This document shows, piece after piece, positions 1-11,327 of a stretch of 64,000 nt of DNA. The position numbers and the translations under genes were made by a program. Within the stretch, counting starts at the first letter, position 1, and the number at the start of each line of letters is the position of its first letter. The notes below the pieces were generated by a model. The model made no database searches. It saw nothing but the letters and a program-made list of their open reading frames with translations, and had not been told where the DNA came from. The DNA lies in NCBI RefSeq assembly GCF_000221185.1, contig NC_015865.1, positions 1,612,001 to 1,676,000 of the forward strand, in the 5' to 3' direction. The stretch comes from Thermococcus sp. 4557 (GTDB lineage Archaea; Methanobacteriota_B; Thermococci; Thermococcales; Thermococcaceae).

Positions 1-3
1 GCC

Positions 4-1500
4 ATGCCGAGGGAAGTGCCCTGGGTCGAGAAGTACAGGCCGAGGCGGCTGGATGAGATAGTCGGCCAGACCAAGGCCATAGATCAGGTCAAGGCCTGGA
101 TAGGGGCGTGGCTGGAGGGGAAGCCCCCAAAGAAGAAGGCCCTCATCCTCGCGGGACCGCCCGGAACCGGTAAGACGACCACCGTCTATGCCCTGGCCAG
201 GGAGTACGGTTTCGAGGTCATAGAGCTTAACGCGAGCGACGAGAGGACGTACGAGAAGATAGAGCGCTACGTTCAGGCCGCCTACACCATGGACATCCTC
301 GGAAAGAGGCGGAAGCTCATATTCCTAGATGAGGCAGACAACATCGAGCCGACGGGGGCGAGGGAGATAGCGAAGCTCATCGACAGGGCGAGGAACCCCA
401 TCATAATGAGCGCCAACCACTACTGGGAGGTTCCCAGGGAGATACGGAGCAGGTCGCAGATAGTGGAGTACAAGCGCCTGACCCAGCGCGACATCATCAA
501 AGCCCTCGCCAGGATACTCCACCACGAGGGCAAGAGGGTTCCAAAGGAACTGCTCTACGACATTGCCAAGCACGCGGGCGGCGACCTTCGTGCCGCAGTG
601 AACGATCTGCAGACCGTCGTCACGGGCGGGGTCGAGGACGCGGCCCAGGTTCTAGCCTACCGCGACACCGAGAAGAGCGTTTTCCAGGCACTGGCGCAGA
701 TTTTTGCCACGGACAACGCGAAGAAAGCCAGGATGGCAACGCTCGGCGTTGACATGTTCCCCCACGAACTCCTCCAGTGGATAGACGAGAACCTTCCCTA
801 CGTCTACTACAAGCCCGAGGACATAGCGAGGGCCTATGAGGCTCTCAGCAGGGCGGACATATACCTCGGCAGGGCGCAGAGAACCGGAAACTACGGCCTC
901 TGGAAGTACGCCACGGACATGATGACGGCGGGGGTTGCCGTTGCGGGCGTCAAAAAGAAGGGCTTCGTGAGGATTTACCCGCCCAAGACCATAAAGCTCC
1001 TCACGGAGAGCAAGGCTGAGAGGGGACTGAGGGATTCGGTGCTCAAGAAGATAATGAGCGAGATGCATATGGCGAAGCTGGAGGCCTTGGAGACACTCAA
1101 CGTCCTGAAGGCGATATTCGAGTACAATCCGGACATGGCGGCGCACTTCGTCGTCTACCTCGACCTTGACCTCAAGGAGGTCGAGTTCATAGTCGGGGAC
1201 AAGGAGAAGGCCAGGACCATATGGGGCAAGAGCATGAACATCGAGAAGAGGCTCAAGGAGCGCGGTGAGCTGGAGGAGCACGTGAGGGTTGCCGCTGAGA
1301 AGGAACCCGAGGAAGAGGCTGAGCCCGCGGAAGAGGAAGAAGTCGAGGAAGAGGCCGAGGAAGAGATAAGCGAGGAGGAGCTTGAGAAGGCCGAGGAAGA
1401 GATGGAGAGCGTGGAAGAGCCGGAGGAGTCCGGGAAGATAGACAAGCCCAAGAAGAAGGGCAAGCAGGCGACGCTGTTCGACTTCCTGGGGAAGAAGTGA
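4..1500 (+). CDS. rfcL: Replication factor C large subunit (clamp loader)
   Basis: AAA+ ATPase of 498 aa that, with RFC small subunits, loads the PCNA sliding clamp onto primed DNA. Seen: RFC-box start VPWVEKYRP at residues 5-13, Walker [10 protein letters not shown] at 51-59, Walker [10 protein letters not shown] at 105-113, a long Glu-rich linker from about residue 425, and a C-terminal PCNA-interacting peptide QATLFDFL at 488-495. The length matches archaeal RfcL. In Thermococcales rfcS usually lies just upstream; that side is cut off by the window edge, so operon context and ribosome-binding site cannot be seen. The acidic tail explains the low-complexity antisense reading frames here. 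Confidence 0.97.
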   Translation: MPREVPWVEKYRPRRLDEIVGQTKAIDQVKAWIGAWLEGKPPKKKALILAGPPGTGKTTTVYALAREYGFEVIELNASDERTYEKIERYVQAAYTMDILGKRRKLIFLDEADNIEPTGAREIAKLIDRARNPIIMSANHYWEVPREIRSRSQIVEYKRLTQRDIIKALARILHHEGKRVPKELLYDIAKHAGGDLRAAVNDLQTVVTGGVEDAAQVLAYRDTEKSVFQALAQIFATDNAKKARMATLGVDMFPHELLQWIDENLPYVYYKPEDIARAYEALSRADIYLGRAQRTGNYGLWKYATDMMTAGVAVAGVKKKGFVRIYPPKTIKLLTESKAERGLRDSVLKKIMSEMHMAKLEALETLNVLKAIFEYNPDMAAHFVVYLDLDLKEVEFIVGDKEKARTIWGKSMNIEKRLKERGELEEHVRVAAEKEPEEEAEPAEEEEVEEEAEEEISEEELEKAEEEMESVEEPEESGKIDKPKKKGKQATLFDFLGKK

Positions 1501-1510
1501 TGTTTGTTCG

Positions 1511-1845
1511 TCAAATCTCTTCAGCGAGTTTCTCCATCTTTTCTTTAAGTTCAGGAAGCTTGTTCTGAACGATGTCCCAGATTAGTTCGACATCGATTCC
1601 AAAGTACTGGTGGATTAGTATGTTTCTCAGTCCGATTATCTTGCGCCATTCTATCTCTGGATGCCTCTCCCGGATTTCTTCTGGGTAGCCCGACAGGCTT
1701 CACCGATTATTTCGAGGTTCCTTACAACAGCGTCAATAACCATTCCCTTCGCCCTGAACTCTTCTAAACTCAATTCCTCTGTGTATTCCTCGATCCGGGA
1801 TATCGCTTCGAGGATATCTTCAACGTACAGCCTGTAGTCCCTCAA
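1511..1845 (-). pseudogene. HepT-like HEPN toxin (DUF86), frameshifted
   Basis: HEPN-domain RNase toxin of a HepT/MntA pair, broken by one missing base. The intact first part (TTG start at 1845 behind GGTGAG) runs through [14 protein letters not shown] and stops early at 1651. Shifting frame at about 1688-1692 restores the rest of the family ([14 protein letters not shown], then [12 protein letters not shown]) to a TGA at 1511. The restored part carries the catalytic Rx4HxY motif (RNILIHQY, near 1600-1630), so the truncated 64-aa product lacks the active site. Its start overlaps the mntA end by 26 bp, as expected of a coupled toxin-antitoxin operon. A sequencing error is the main alternative to true inactivation. 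Confidence 0.8.
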
Positions 1846-2143
1846 CGCTCACCGCCTCGCTCCATATGTACTTCCGGACCCTCGGCTTGAGGGCCTCGAC
1901 CGTTATCAGATCAACCTCGACTCCGAGGAGGTCTTCGAGGAAGAACTTGAGCTCCATGTAGTTGTCGAAGGTTTTTCTCCCTGGTTCAAACTCCACCAGA
2001 ATATCCAGATCGCTGTCTTCCCTTGCTTCTCCCCGCACATAAGAACCGAAGAGCCAGAGGTGCCTAACCCCGAACTTCCGGAGTTCTTGGGCATGGAGGT
2101 GCAGAATGCTGAGTATCTGTTCCAGTTCCATACAACTCTCCAT
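1820..2143 (-). CDS. MntA-like nucleotidyltransferase antitoxin
   Basis: Minimal nucleotidyltransferase (MNT), the antitoxin partner of HEPN toxins. In characterised HepT/MntA pairs the MNT protein modifies the Tyr of the toxin Rx4HxY motif with AMP. Seen: the signature GSYVRGEAREDSDLDILVEF, with G-S and the D-x-D metal-binding pair; about 107 aa, typical of the family. ATG at 2143 is preferred, with a second ATG at 2131 possible. The gene lies upstream of and overlaps the toxin gene. It appears intact although its toxin partner is frameshifted. Confidence 0.85.
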   Translation of the reverse strand: MESCMELEQILSILHLHAQELRKFGVRHLWLFGSYVRGEAREDSDLDILVEFEPGRKTFDNYMELKFFLEDLLGVEVDLITVEALKPRVRKYIWSEAVSVEGLQAVR

Positions 2144-2177
2144 CAAATCAAGATAATGCGATTGAAGTTATAAGGAT

Positions 2178-4077
<1,900 letters not shown>

Positions 4078-4103
4078 TTATTCTAGGGTGTTGGGGTATT
4101 AAA

Positions 4104-5030
4104 CTATTTCCAGTACGGCTCCCTCATGAGGACGACCTGCCGGAATATCTCCACGAGCTCCCCGTCGCTTGCGCCGTTCCTGAGGGCCGTCGCGAAGTCG
4201 ATGAGGTCATTCTTTCTCAGCAGGCACGTCTTGAACTTCCCGTCCGACGTGACGCGGAGCCTCGTGCAGTTGGCGCAGAACACCGTGTTGTGCATCGCCC
4301 TGACCACCTCGACCTCCGCGACGCCGTGGTCGGTGGGGACGAAGTACTTCTTCCTTCTGTGCATCCTCCTCTCGAGGGTCTCCACGGCCATTTCCTCCAG
4401 CCGCTCCTCCACGGGCCTGAGCGGGTAGAAGTACTTCCTGAAGAACCTGGTCTCCGTCATCTCCCTCGGGGCCTCGAGCTCGATGAGCTGGAGTATCGTC
4501 CCGGTCTTCGCGGCGAACTCCACCATGTCCCATATCTCGCCGTCGTTCAGTCCCCTCATAACCGTCATGTTGAGCTTCACCGGGCTGAGGTACTTCACCG
4601 CCTCCCCTATGCCCTCGAGAACGGTGTCGAGCATATCGACGCCGGTGATTCTGCGGTAAACGTCTGGCTTCAGACTGTGGAGGGATACGTTGACGCGGTT
4701 GAGGCCCGCTTCGGCGAGCGGCTTCGCCAGCTCCTTCAGCCTGCTACCGTTCGTGGTCATGGAGAGATCGACCACGTACGGCCTTATGCGCCTCACTATC
4801 TCGAGTATATCTTTCCTGACGGTGGGCTCTCCCCCGGTAAGTTTGACCTTTCTTATTCCAAGGCGCGACGCCACCCTGACGAGCCTCTCTATCTCCGAGG
4901 GGGTCAGCTCAAGGCTCGCGTTGAAGTGCTGTCCCTCGCGGTGGCAGAAGAAGCAGCGGAAGTTGCAGTCCTGGGTGAGGGATATCCTGAGGTTGGTCGC
5001 GGGTCTGCCGAAGCGGTCGTAGAGCACCAT
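4104..5030 (-). CDS. moaA: GTP 3',8-cyclase MoaA
   Basis: Radical SAM enzyme that converts GTP to 3',8-cyclo-H2GTP, the first step of molybdopterin synthesis (tungstopterin in these organisms). Seen: N-terminal cluster motif C22-x3-C26-x2-C29 (CNFRCFFC), SAM-binding GGEP (LTGGEPTVR), and the second C-terminal Fe-S cluster Cys at about 252, 255 and 269 (FCANCTRLR...KTC). ATG at 5030 is chosen because GGTG lies just upstream; a GTG three codons earlier is possible. Thermococcales depend on tungstoenzymes such as aldehyde:ferredoxin oxidoreductase, so the pathway fits. It stands alone here with no other moa genes nearby. Confidence 0.93.
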   Translation of the reverse strand: MVLYDRFGRPATNLRISLTQDCNFRCFFCHREGQHFNASLELTPSEIERLVRVASRLGIRKVKLTGGEPTVRKDILEIVRRIRPYVVDLSMTTNGSRLKELAKPLAEAGLNRVNVSLHSLKPDVYRRITGVDMLDTVLEGIGEAVKYLSPVKLNMTVMRGLNDGEIWDMVEFAAKTGTILQLIELEAPREMTETRFFRKYFYPLRPVEERLEEMAVETLERRMHRRKKYFVPTDHGVAEVEVVRAMHNTVFCANCTRLRVTSDGKFKTCLLRKNDLIDFATALRNGASDGELVEIFRQVVLMREPYWK

Positions 5031-5165
5031 CTGAAGCACCGCTTGGATTAGCCTTTCGGCTTAAAAAAAGATTTTGGGTAAGCACTTTCGTTTAACGCAC
5101 CCGAAGGGCTTCATCGAAAACTACAAGTAGGGGGAAGGGGCAAGTTATGGCCAGGGGGTTTTCCC

Positions 5166-5909
5166 ATGAACGTTGAGGAGATTAAGTCCCGGCTTTCCCG
5201 TCTGGAATCGCTTCATTCCGCTTTTGAGAACAAATTCCCTGCCATCTACGGCGAGAAGGACAGGGAGGCTCTTCTGGAGACCGTTAAGGCCCTTCACACC
5301 GTATCCCGGGAGAAGCTTGAGGTGGCCGCGGGCCTCTACCGTGAGATGAGCGGGGTCGGGGGCTATGCGGAGGCGCAGGCCAAGGAGCTCTACCGCAACG
5401 AGCACCAGATGAAGTTCCGGCTCGAGGAGCTTCTCTCCCTCCTCTCGAGGGACGACTACGATTCCCGCGTGAAGCTGGAGACCGCGATGGAGAGGCTCGT
5501 TCAGTTTCACAGGGTCTACGACTACGCCGTTAGAAAGGCCCTCGGCGAGCTGACCTCGGAGGTCGAAGGAATGGCGCTCCTTACCGGAGGCGAAAAGGAA
5601 AAAAAGGTACCCACGGGTATAATGGAGGAGCTCAGGAAGGTCAAGATGCTCGAGGCGGAACTCGGTACCCTTAAAAGGTTCCTCCTCAGGCTCTATACTC
5701 ATCCCGGTGACGTTCACAAGGTTGAAGCCGCTTTGAGAGACTGGCACTCCAGGGGACTGCTCTGGGTTGAGGCGAGAAACGTTGAGAAGCTGAGCGGTGT
5801 CGCTGACGCCGGCGAGATACTCGAGGGTCTCACGCTCATAGGAGTGGTGGAAAAGAAGATGAGGGGTGGTGAAGGTGTCTACAGACACAGGAGTTACAGT
5901 CCGGGTTAG
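5166..5909 (+). CDS. Conserved hypothetical helical protein
   Basis: Unrecognised 247-aa protein, almost entirely charged alpha-helix with coiled-coil character (for example [17 protein letters not shown] and [18 protein letters not shown]). It has no signal peptide, membrane segment, Cys cluster or nucleotide motif. Its last 35 bases overlap the start of the FAU-1 gene, so the two are probably cotranscribed and translationally coupled, which makes a role in RNA metabolism possible but unproven. The region before it (5040-5165) holds the divergent promoters for moaA and this pair; the GGGGG-TTTTCCC before the ATG is a weak Shine-Dalgarno. Confidence 0.75.
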   Translation: MNVEEIKSRLSRLESLHSAFENKFPAIYGEKDREALLETVKALHTVSREKLEVAAGLYREMSGVGGYAEAQAKELYRNEHQMKFRLEELLSLLSRDDYDSRVKLETAMERLVQFHRVYDYAVRKALGELTSEVEGMALLTGGEKEKKVPTGIMEELRKVKMLEAELGTLKRFLLRLYTHPGDVHKVEAALRDWHSRGLLWVEARNVEKLSGVADAGEILEGLTLIGVVEKKMRGGEGVYRHRSYSPG

Positions 5910-7290
5910 GGGCATATACAGCACTGCCCTCACCAAACTGTTCCTCGACAGGGGATTCGGGATTTCACAGCCGAGCAACAGGATCGTCGAGCGCTTCAAC
6001 CTCGAGAAGACCTACGACGAGTTCGATGTTGACGTCTATGACAAGAAGGACCACCACGGGGTCATCCTCGTCGGGACGAAGGTTGAGGAGGTTAGGGAGG
6101 TTCTCGAGGACGAATTTATAGACGTCTTCTTCCGGAAGCTCCCCTACCAGCTGTACGGCATCTACAAGGGAATAGTCGTTCAGAGGGACGAGAGATACGT
6201 CTACGTGGACATTGGGAGCGCCATCGGTACGATACCGGTTAAGGACCTCCCCCGTGCCAAGGAGGGCGACGAACTCCTCGTCCAGGTCAAAAAGCACAAC
6301 CTGCTCCCCCAGCTGAGCGTCACCCTGACGATCCCCGGTGACTACGCGGTTCTGATTCCGAAGCCCGTTGGTGCCCAGAGGCACGTCAAGATATCCCGGA
6401 AGATAAGGGACCAGAGCGAGCGCGAGAGGCTCCGCATCCTGGGTCTGAGCGTCGATTTGGGGGAGTGGGGGATACTCTGGAGAACCGCCGCCGCATACAA
6501 GGACTGGAACCTTCTCCGCGATGAGATAGTGGCGCTCTCGAAGCTGGCCGACACCCTCGCGAGGGCGGACTCCTACGCGGCCCCGTCCCTCCTGATCGAG
6601 GGGCGCAGTATTTACGAGGTCGAGTTCGGTGGAGGGGCGAAGAAGAAGCTCGACGAGATACGGAACAAGGTGGTTCCGACGGTTGAGGGCCACCACCAGC
6701 TGAAGGCCCACGACCTTGAACTCGGGTTCGCGGTGGAGATAGCGGAGGGAATACTGGCCAAGATACCTGGCCAGAGGGAGAAGGTCAGGCAGGGCTTCTG
6801 GGAGTCGATCGTTGCCAACAAGGGGCCGAGGAGGGGCTGGCTCTTCAGCCTCGAGCACAACAAACCCGACGGCCAGAGGATAAAGATAGGGCCCGGTGAA
6901 GTTCAGGAGGTCTCCCTGAACCCGCTCAGGGTCACCTTCAAGCGCCACCTCAAGCCCGGGAAGTTCTACGACGGTCTCGACCTGCCGATAGAGTTCGGTG
7001 ACTACGTCATCACGGAGATAGAGGAAGGAAAGTGGTGGTTTGTGCACCGCTATTACGACCGCGACGGCAACCTGAAGGGTGAGTACTACAACATAAACAC
7101 GCCGGTGGAGATGTACCCTGACAGGGCCCGCTACATCGACCTTGAGGTGGACATCGTCAGGTGGCCCGACGGCAAGAAGGAGATAATCGACAAGGAGAAG
7201 CTGGCGGAGCACTACGAGGAAGGCACGATAAGTGAGAAGCTCTACAAAGCGGTTCTCAGAATAGTGCAGGAGGTTTACGAGAGGATTTAA
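5875..7290 (+). CDS. fau-1: FAU-1 RNA-binding protein / probable ribonuclease
   Basis: Homologue of Pyrococcus furiosus FAU-1, an AU-rich-RNA binding protein related to RNase E/G that has been implicated in 5S rRNA maturation. Seen: N-terminal [15 protein letters not shown], an S1-like/RNase E-like region ([28 protein letters not shown]) around residues 100-130, and a C-terminal DUF402 region ([23 protein letters not shown]). The ATG-less start is GTG at 5875, preceded by GGGGTGGTGAAG; upstream GTG codons at 5866 and 5869 are alternatives. It overlaps the upstream hypothetical gene and ends tail-to-tail against vapC with a 4-bp overlap. Confidence 0.88.
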   Translation: MSTDTGVTVRVRGIYSTALTKLFLDRGFGISQPSNRIVERFNLEKTYDEFDVDVYDKKDHHGVILVGTKVEEVREVLEDEFIDVFFRKLPYQLYGIYKGIVVQRDERYVYVDIGSAIGTIPVKDLPRAKEGDELLVQVKKHNLLPQLSVTLTIPGDYAVLIPKPVGAQRHVKISRKIRDQSERERLRILGLSVDLGEWGILWRTAAAYKDWNLLRDEIVALSKLADTLARADSYAAPSLLIEGRSIYEVEFGGGAKKKLDEIRNKVVPTVEGHHQLKAHDLELGFAVEIAEGILAKIPGQREKVRQGFWESIVANKGPRRGWLFSLEHNKPDGQRIKIGPGEVQEVSLNPLRVTFKRHLKPGKFYDGLDLPIEFGDYVITEIEEGKWWFVHRYYDRDGNLKGEYYNINTPVEMYPDRARYIDLEVDIVRWPDGKKEIIDKEKLAEHYEEGTISEKLYKAVLRIVQEVYERI

Positions 7291-7673
7291 GGTAAGGTTT
7301 GGATGCCTAACTTTTCTGCCTCTTTTTTCAGTCTCTTATCGTATGTGGCCAGCCTTTTAAAGTCCTCCGCTGTGGCAAGGATTACCATATCGTTAAAGCG
7401 TTTCGGGTTCCGGGTTAGTTCCAGCGCGCGTTTCGTGTACTTCCCGCCGTCGCAGATTACTTTCGTCCTCTGACTGTTTAGGATTGATGAAATCACCTTC
7501 CCTATTTCCTCACCGCTATAGCCTTCCTCCCTGAAGAACCAGTAGAGTTCGTAAAGAACTATGCTGGGGACAGTCCATCTCTCCAGCCCGGCCAGCAGTT
7601 TTCTTGCTTCTCCGTTGAACTCGGAATCCCTTAGGACCGCATAGATGAAGACGTTGGTGTCTATCACCGTCAT
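7287..7673 (-). CDS. vapC: VapC-type PIN-domain toxin
   Basis: PIN-domain RNase of 128 aa. Seen: [10 protein letters not shown] at the start with D5, then E42 (VLYELYWF), D95 ([11 protein letters not shown]) and D112 (YDKRL), together giving the acidic metal-binding set of the family. These toxins cleave tRNA or rRNA when released from their antitoxin. The ATG overlaps the vapB stop by 4 bp (ATGA), the usual coupling of such pairs. It lies next to a restriction-enzyme remnant, so this stretch looks like a small defence island between housekeeping genes. Confidence 0.9.
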   Translation of the reverse strand: MTVIDTNVFIYAVLRDSEFNGEARKLLAGLERWTVPSIVLYELYWFFREEGYSGEEIGKVISSILNSQRTKVICDGGKYTKRALELTRNPKRFNDMVILATAEDFKRLATYDKRLKKEAEKLGIQTLP

Positions 7674-7894
7674 TTCCCTTCACCCTGACCCCTTCTTATG
7701 GCTTTTTCGATGTCCTCTACTGTCAACCCCTTTCCTCCCGGGAGGAGGGGAAGCTCAAGTTCGCTTTTTTTGAGCACTACCTTCCCATCCTCGACCTCAA
7801 CCATCAGAACGTCCCCTACCTTAATCCCCAGCTTTTTCCTAACATCGCTTGGTATAGTAATTTGATAGTTTCTAGTTACTTTTGTAAGCCCCAT
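7670..7894 (-). CDS. vapB: VapB-type AbrB/SpoVT antitoxin
   Basis: Swapped-hairpin AbrB-fold DNA-binding antitoxin of 74 aa. Seen: the N-terminal motif VTRNYQITIPSDVRKKLGIK, GDVLMVEVEDGKVVLKK completing the AbrB domain, and a short C-terminal tail that should bind and mask VapC. ATG at 7894 is chosen because GGTGAGACT sits just before it; longer forms starting further upstream lack homologous sequence. Such antitoxins normally repress their own promoter, which would be in the AT-rich stretch at 7895-7960. Confidence 0.88.
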   Translation of the reverse strand: MGLTKVTRNYQITIPSDVRKKLGIKVGDVLMVEVEDGKVVLKKSELELPLLPGGKGLTVEDIEKAIRRGQGEGK

Positions 7895-7984
7895 AGTCTC
7901 ACCAAATATAGTTGGGAGTTGGCGATAAAAAGTTTTCCAAAAACCTTTGGCAACGAGCACTTTCTATCTCTGATGATAAAATGA

Positions 7985-8176
7985 AGTTGGGGTTTTGAGT
8001 ACTCCAAGAGCCTCAAAAAGGTTCATCTGGCGGGCGCGAATGTCGAGTATTCTTATCCCCCGGCTTTTCATGAGTTCCTCAGGAGTCTGTTCTCAGAGGA
8101 GTACAACGTCAAAATAATCCATGAACCGGGCAGAGGGACCTTTGGTGCCCCTGACTTCAAGATATTTGCTGATTGA
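7985..8176 (+). pseudogene. Remnant of a restriction-type endonuclease
   Basis: About 64 codons open on the plus strand encode KKVHLAGANVEYSYPPAFHE, then a segment ending EYNVKIIHEPGRGTFGAPDF and a TGA. The G-x-PDF and upstream Glu resemble the PD-(D/E)xK nuclease start of type IIG restriction-modification enzymes, but the rest of such a protein (about 1000 aa, methylase motifs) is absent. There is no ATG, GTG or TTG start in frame and a TGA lies in frame at 7982. I read it as a decayed fragment. The remaining 30 bases to 8208 hold nothing recognisable. Confidence 0.45.
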
Positions 8177-8208
8177 ATCGGTAATGCCCTTTAGGAGTAA
8201 CATTTCAA

Positions 8209-8892
8209 TTATTCCTCGCCGCTCAGGGCTTCTTCGATTCCCTTCTCCGTTATCCTGAAGTGGACCATGCCCCCTTCAGGCCTGAAGCGGTGCCTCTCCA
8301 GAACGGCGACCCGAAGGCCGGGGACGTTTAGTTTATCCAGCCGGAGGATATCTTTCGTCCGGTAGTTGAGCGTGTGCTCGGCAACTGGCTTCATCCTCTC
8401 CGCCCGGCTGTCGAAGTGAACCTGGTTGATGATTATTACCGGTATGTCCTTCTTCCTCGCTATCCAGAGGAGCACCTGGAGCTGCTTGCCAAGCTCCGCG
8501 CTCAGGCCCCTTCGGTTCTCCTCGACGCGGTAGTGGGCAGTTATCGAGTCAACGACGACGAGGGAGAACGTCCCATCGATGATCTTCTTCAGGCCCCCGA
8601 TGGAGCGCCGCTGCTCCTTGAAATCCGAGGGAGTGAAGAGAATGAAGCGCTGAAGGGCCTCCTCTGGGTCCAGCCCCCTCGCTGTCGCCATCTGGCTCAG
8701 CCTCTCCGGGGAGAAGCCGCCCTCAGTGTCGATGTATGCAACCTTTCCGCCGCTGAGAAGGCCTATCTGAACCGCCAGCGTCGTCTTCCCCGTGGCGAAG
8801 CCCCCGTAAATCTGGGTCAGGACGCCGGGGGCGATGCCCCCGCCCAGAAGCTCGTCAAGTGATTTGACCCCCGTTGAGAGCATCCGCTTCAC
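8209..8892 (-). CDS. radB: DNA repair and recombination protein RadB
   Basis: Archaeal RecA/RadA paralogue of 227 aa with only the ATPase core; it lacks the N-terminal HhH domain of RadA. Seen: STGVKSLDELLGGGIAPG, Walker A GGFATGKTT (around residue 30), the Walker B-type LVVVDSITAHYR, and the L2-like region DSRAERMKP. RadB is thought to regulate RadA filaments and to act with Hjc resolvase. The length and start are standard for Thermococcales. The UPF0173 gene ends 2 bp upstream, so both are likely read from one promoter near 9560. Confidence 0.95.
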   Translation of the reverse strand: MKRMLSTGVKSLDELLGGGIAPGVLTQIYGGFATGKTTLAVQIGLLSGGKVAYIDTEGGFSPERLSQMATARGLDPEEALQRFILFTPSDFKEQRRSIGGLKKIIDGTFSLVVVDSITAHYRVEENRRGLSAELGKQLQVLLWIARKKDIPVIIINQVHFDSRAERMKPVAEHTLNYRTKDILRLDKLNVPGLRVAVLERHRFRPEGGMVHFRITEKGIEEALSGEE

Positions 8893-8894
8893 CG

Positions 8895-9530
8895 CTAAAG
8901 GGTGAGCTCTTCGTAGAGTTCGAGGGGCCTGACGAGGGTCCAGATGCGCTTCTTCTGGAGCTCATCCCTGAGCTTCTCGGGGCTTCCGGTTCCGTAGACG
9001 CCGTAGTGCATGGGTATGACGAGGCGCGGGCGCACATCCTCGACAATCTGGGCCGCCTCGCGCTCGTTGGCCGTTGAGCGGCCGCTTATCGGCACCAGGA
9101 GAACGTCCACCCTTCCGCGGAGTCTCTGGAGGACCGGTGTGGAGTACGTGTCGCCCGTGTGGAAGAGGGCCTTGTCCCCCTCTATCAGGTAGCCCAAGGG
9201 GTACTGGCTCGAGGGGTGCTCCATGTAGAAGGCGGTCACCTTAACGCCGTTCTCGAGCTCGATGGTCTGGCCGTCCTCGATCTCCCTGACCTTCGTCACG
9301 CCGTCGCTGATGGCGGTCATGTAAACCGGCTTGGGCCCTATCACGGTAGCGTCGCGGAGTCGCGAGAGGAGCTCCACCTTGCCGTAGTGGTCCACGTGTT
9401 CGTGCGTTATCAGTATGTAGTCAACCTCGCCTATCCTGTCATCGTCCACCTCGGGATACGGGTCGATGAGGAGTCTCACACCGTTGGTCTCGACCCAAAA
9501 GCACGCGTGTCCATACCAGATAATCTTCAT
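8895..9530 (-). CDS. UPF0173 metal-dependent hydrolase (MBL fold)
   Basis: Metallo-beta-lactamase-fold protein of 211 aa. Seen: [20 protein letters not shown], the zinc motif H-x-H-x-D-H (THEHVDHYG), a later metal-ligand His/Asp pair (LFHTGDTY) and [13 protein letters not shown]0173 proteins are widespread hydrolases whose natural substrate is unknown. The gene is immediately upstream of radB on the same strand with a 2-bp gap, which suggests cotranscription but not a shared pathway. The start is the ATG giving MKIIWYGHA, standard for the family. Confidence 0.87.
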   Translation of the reverse strand: MKIIWYGHACFWVETNGVRLLIDPYPEVDDDRIGEVDYILITHEHVDHYGKVELLSRLRDATVIGPKPVYMTAISDGVTKVREIEDGQTIELENGVKVTAFYMEHPSSQYPLGYLIEGDKALFHTGDTYSTPVLQRLRGRVDVLLVPISGRSTANEREAAQIVEDVRPRLVIPMHYGVYGTGSPEKLRDELQKKRIWTLVRPLELYEELTL

Positions 9531-9640
9531 CGGCTCTACCTCCTCAACTGGTTTGGGTAAGGTGGACTTAAAGTTTTCCCCGTCGTCCGTTTTTCGGGGT
9601 TCCTCCTGTATCCTCCGATTTCCGGAAAGCCGGCGCAGGT

Positions 9641-9648
9641 TTTATATA
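9641..9648 (+). promoter_or_regulatory. TATA box for the DUF1614 gene
   Basis: The sequence TTTATATA lies in a GC-rich intergenic stretch, about 80 bp before the ATG at 9727. A start of transcription about 25 bp downstream would leave a leader of about 50 bases. Confidence 0.5.
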
Positions 9649-9726
9649 CTCCGTTTCAGCCCTTTCATTGGTGGTTGCGGAAATTTCGAGCCCCTGAAGG
9701 GTGGCGGTCCATCACGGTGGTGCAGG

Positions 9727-10431
9727 ATGAACAGACGTCGCCTCATAATCCCGCCCGTTTCACTCCCCGTGCTCCTGGTTATAGGTGCTCTTTTCGTCAT
9801 CGTCTTCGCCTTCTTCTCAGGGGTCGTTATGGCCGCGTTCGAGAAGCTGGGAATTCCCCCGGACGTCGCATATGCGCTCTTCATCTTTGCACTCGTGGGA
9901 AGCTTCCTGAACATACCAATCGCGGAAGAAACGTCCTACGAGCCGGTCGTGAGGGTGAGGGAGGTTCGGTTCTTTGGAATAGCCTACCCGGTTCCGTTCT
10001 TTGACTGGGAGGAGAGGCGCATAATCATCGCCATAAACGTTGGAGGGGCCATCGTTCCCATAAGCGTGGCCGTCTACGAGATATTCAGGATGGTGTACTT
10101 CGGCAGGTGGGCCCTCCTGTTCAACACATTTATGGCGGTTCTCATAGCCTCCCTCTTCAGCCATGCCGTTGCCAGACCTGTCAGGGGCCTTGGAATAGCC
10201 ATGCCCCTCTTCCTGCCACCCTTGATGGCCATGTTTCTCGGCTGGCTCCTCGGCGGGAGCAATCCGAACGCCGTTGCCTACATCAGCGGGACCCTCGGCG
10301 TCCTGATAGGTGCCGACCTGATGAACTGGAACAGGATCAAGAACCTCGGCGCACCGATGGTCAGCATAGGGGGAGCCGGTACCTTCGACGGCATCTTCCT
10401 CGCGGGCATAATTGCCGTCCTCCTGGTATGA
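9727..10431 (+). CDS. DUF1614 integral membrane protein
   Basis: Predicted polytopic membrane protein of 234 aa, function unknown. Seen: about six or seven hydrophobic helices, the first at residues 8-32, with a polar loop (YEPVVRVREVRFFGIAYPVP) and the motif NPNAVAYISGTLGVLIGADL followed by GGAGTFDGIFLAGI, which is typical of DUF1614. ATG at 9727 is preceded by GGTGGTGCAGG; in-frame starts further upstream would add Arg/Ser/Phe-rich sequence without family support. It stands alone, followed by prs with its own Shine-Dalgarno. Confidence 0.82.
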   Translation: MNRRRLIIPPVSLPVLLVIGALFVIVFAFFSGVVMAAFEKLGIPPDVAYALFIFALVGSFLNIPIAEETSYEPVVRVREVRFFGIAYPVPFFDWEERRIIIAINVGGAIVPISVAVYEIFRMVYFGRWALLFNTFMAVLIASLFSHAVARPVRGLGIAMPLFLPPLMAMFLGWLLGGSNPNAVAYISGTLGVLIGADLMNWNRIKNLGAPMVSIGGAGTFDGIFLAGIIAVLLV

Positions 10432-10487
10432 CGGTGGGTTTTTAAGGGAGGTATTGAACATCCCAGTGGCAAACAGGGGTGATGCTC

Positions 10488-11327
10488 ATGTTCGTGATTG
10501 GAAGCGGTGCCAGGCATCTGGAGGACGAGATGAAGGCCCTCGGCGGCAGGGTTCTTGAGGTCGAGATAAAGCGGTTCCCCGACGGGGAGAAATACGTCAG
10601 GGTCCTTGGCTCCTCGGAGGAAGTTACCCTCGTTCAGTCCACGTTCAGGCCGCAGGACGAGCACCTGGTCGAGATGATTCTCCTCGCCGATGCCCTGCGC
10701 GAGAGAGGGGTCCAGAGGCTAAGGGCGGTCGTTCCGTACTTTGCCTACTCGAGACAGGACAGGGTCACGAAGGAAGGGGAGCCGGTGAGCGTGAGGGCGG
10801 TTATGAGAACCCTCGCCGTTTACTACGACGAACTCTACATCTTTGACCTCCACAACCCCGAGACCCTCAAGTTCTTCCCGGGTGAGGCGGTCAACCTCTC
10901 CCCCGCGGGGGTCATCGCCGACTACTTTGGGGAGAAGCTCGGTGAGGGCGTTGTTCTCGCCCCGGATAAGGGTGCTCTGATGCGGGCGAAGGCCGTTGCC
11001 GAGAGGCTTGGCCTTGAGTACAGCCACTTCCACAAGGTCCGCATTTCTCCGACCGAGGTTCAGATGAAGCCGGTCGACGTGGACGTTAAGGGGAAGAACG
11101 TTCTCATAGTCGATGACATCATAAGTACCGGAGGGACAATGATCAGGGCGGCGAACCTGCTCAGGGAGATGGGGGCAGAGAAGGTCTTCGTTGCGGCCAC
11201 TCACGGTGTCTTCGCCGAGGGGGCTATAGAGAGGGTTAGCAAAGCCGTTGACGAGCTGGCGGTCACCAACACGATACCCACACCTGTCTCGAAGATAAGC
11301 GTTGTGCCCGAGATACTGAAGCTGTGA
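10488..11327 (+). CDS. prs: Ribose-phosphate pyrophosphokinase (PRPP synthetase)
   Basis: Makes 5-phosphoribosyl 1-pyrophosphate from ribose 5-phosphate and ATP, feeding nucleotide, His and NAD synthesis. Seen: [12 protein letters not shown], the flexible-loop [22 protein letters not shown], the metal-binding DLHN, and the PRPP-binding signature [14 protein letters not shown]. About 279 aa, the length of archaeal class III enzymes. ATG at 10488 is chosen since GGGGTGAT sits immediately before it; GTG 10479 and ATG 10482 are in frame but overlap that site. Confidence 0.95.
   Translation: MFVIGSGARHLEDEMKALGGRVLEVEIKRFPDGEKYVRVLGSSEEVTLVQSTFRPQDEHLVEMILLADALRERGVQRLRAVVPYFAYSRQDRVTKEGEPVSVRAVMRTLAVYYDELYIFDLHNPETLKFFPGEAVNLSPAGVIADYFGEKLGEGVVLAPDKGALMRAKAVAERLGLEYSHFHKVRISPTEVQMKPVDVDVKGKNVLIVDDIISTGGTMIRAANLLREMGAEKVFVAATHGVFAEGAIERVSKAVDELAVTNTIPTPVSKISVVPEILKL

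Noticed and set aside
652-1281. Long antisense frame inside rfcL
   Set aside because: Typical shadow of a GC-rich gene; no start signal or domain.
7970-8000. CTGATGA as a C box before the nuclease remnant
   Set aside because: No CTGA D or D' box follows at guide distance.
9680-9720. Second C/D box sRNA (minus strand GTGATGG start)
   Set aside because: The C box is imperfect, D' is not CTGA and the spacing of the later boxes does not fit.
9466-9726. Long upstream extension of the DUF1614 gene
   Set aside because: The extra residues are Arg/Ser-rich, cross the promoter TATA and the divergent gene, and the ATG at 9727 has a good ribosome-binding site.
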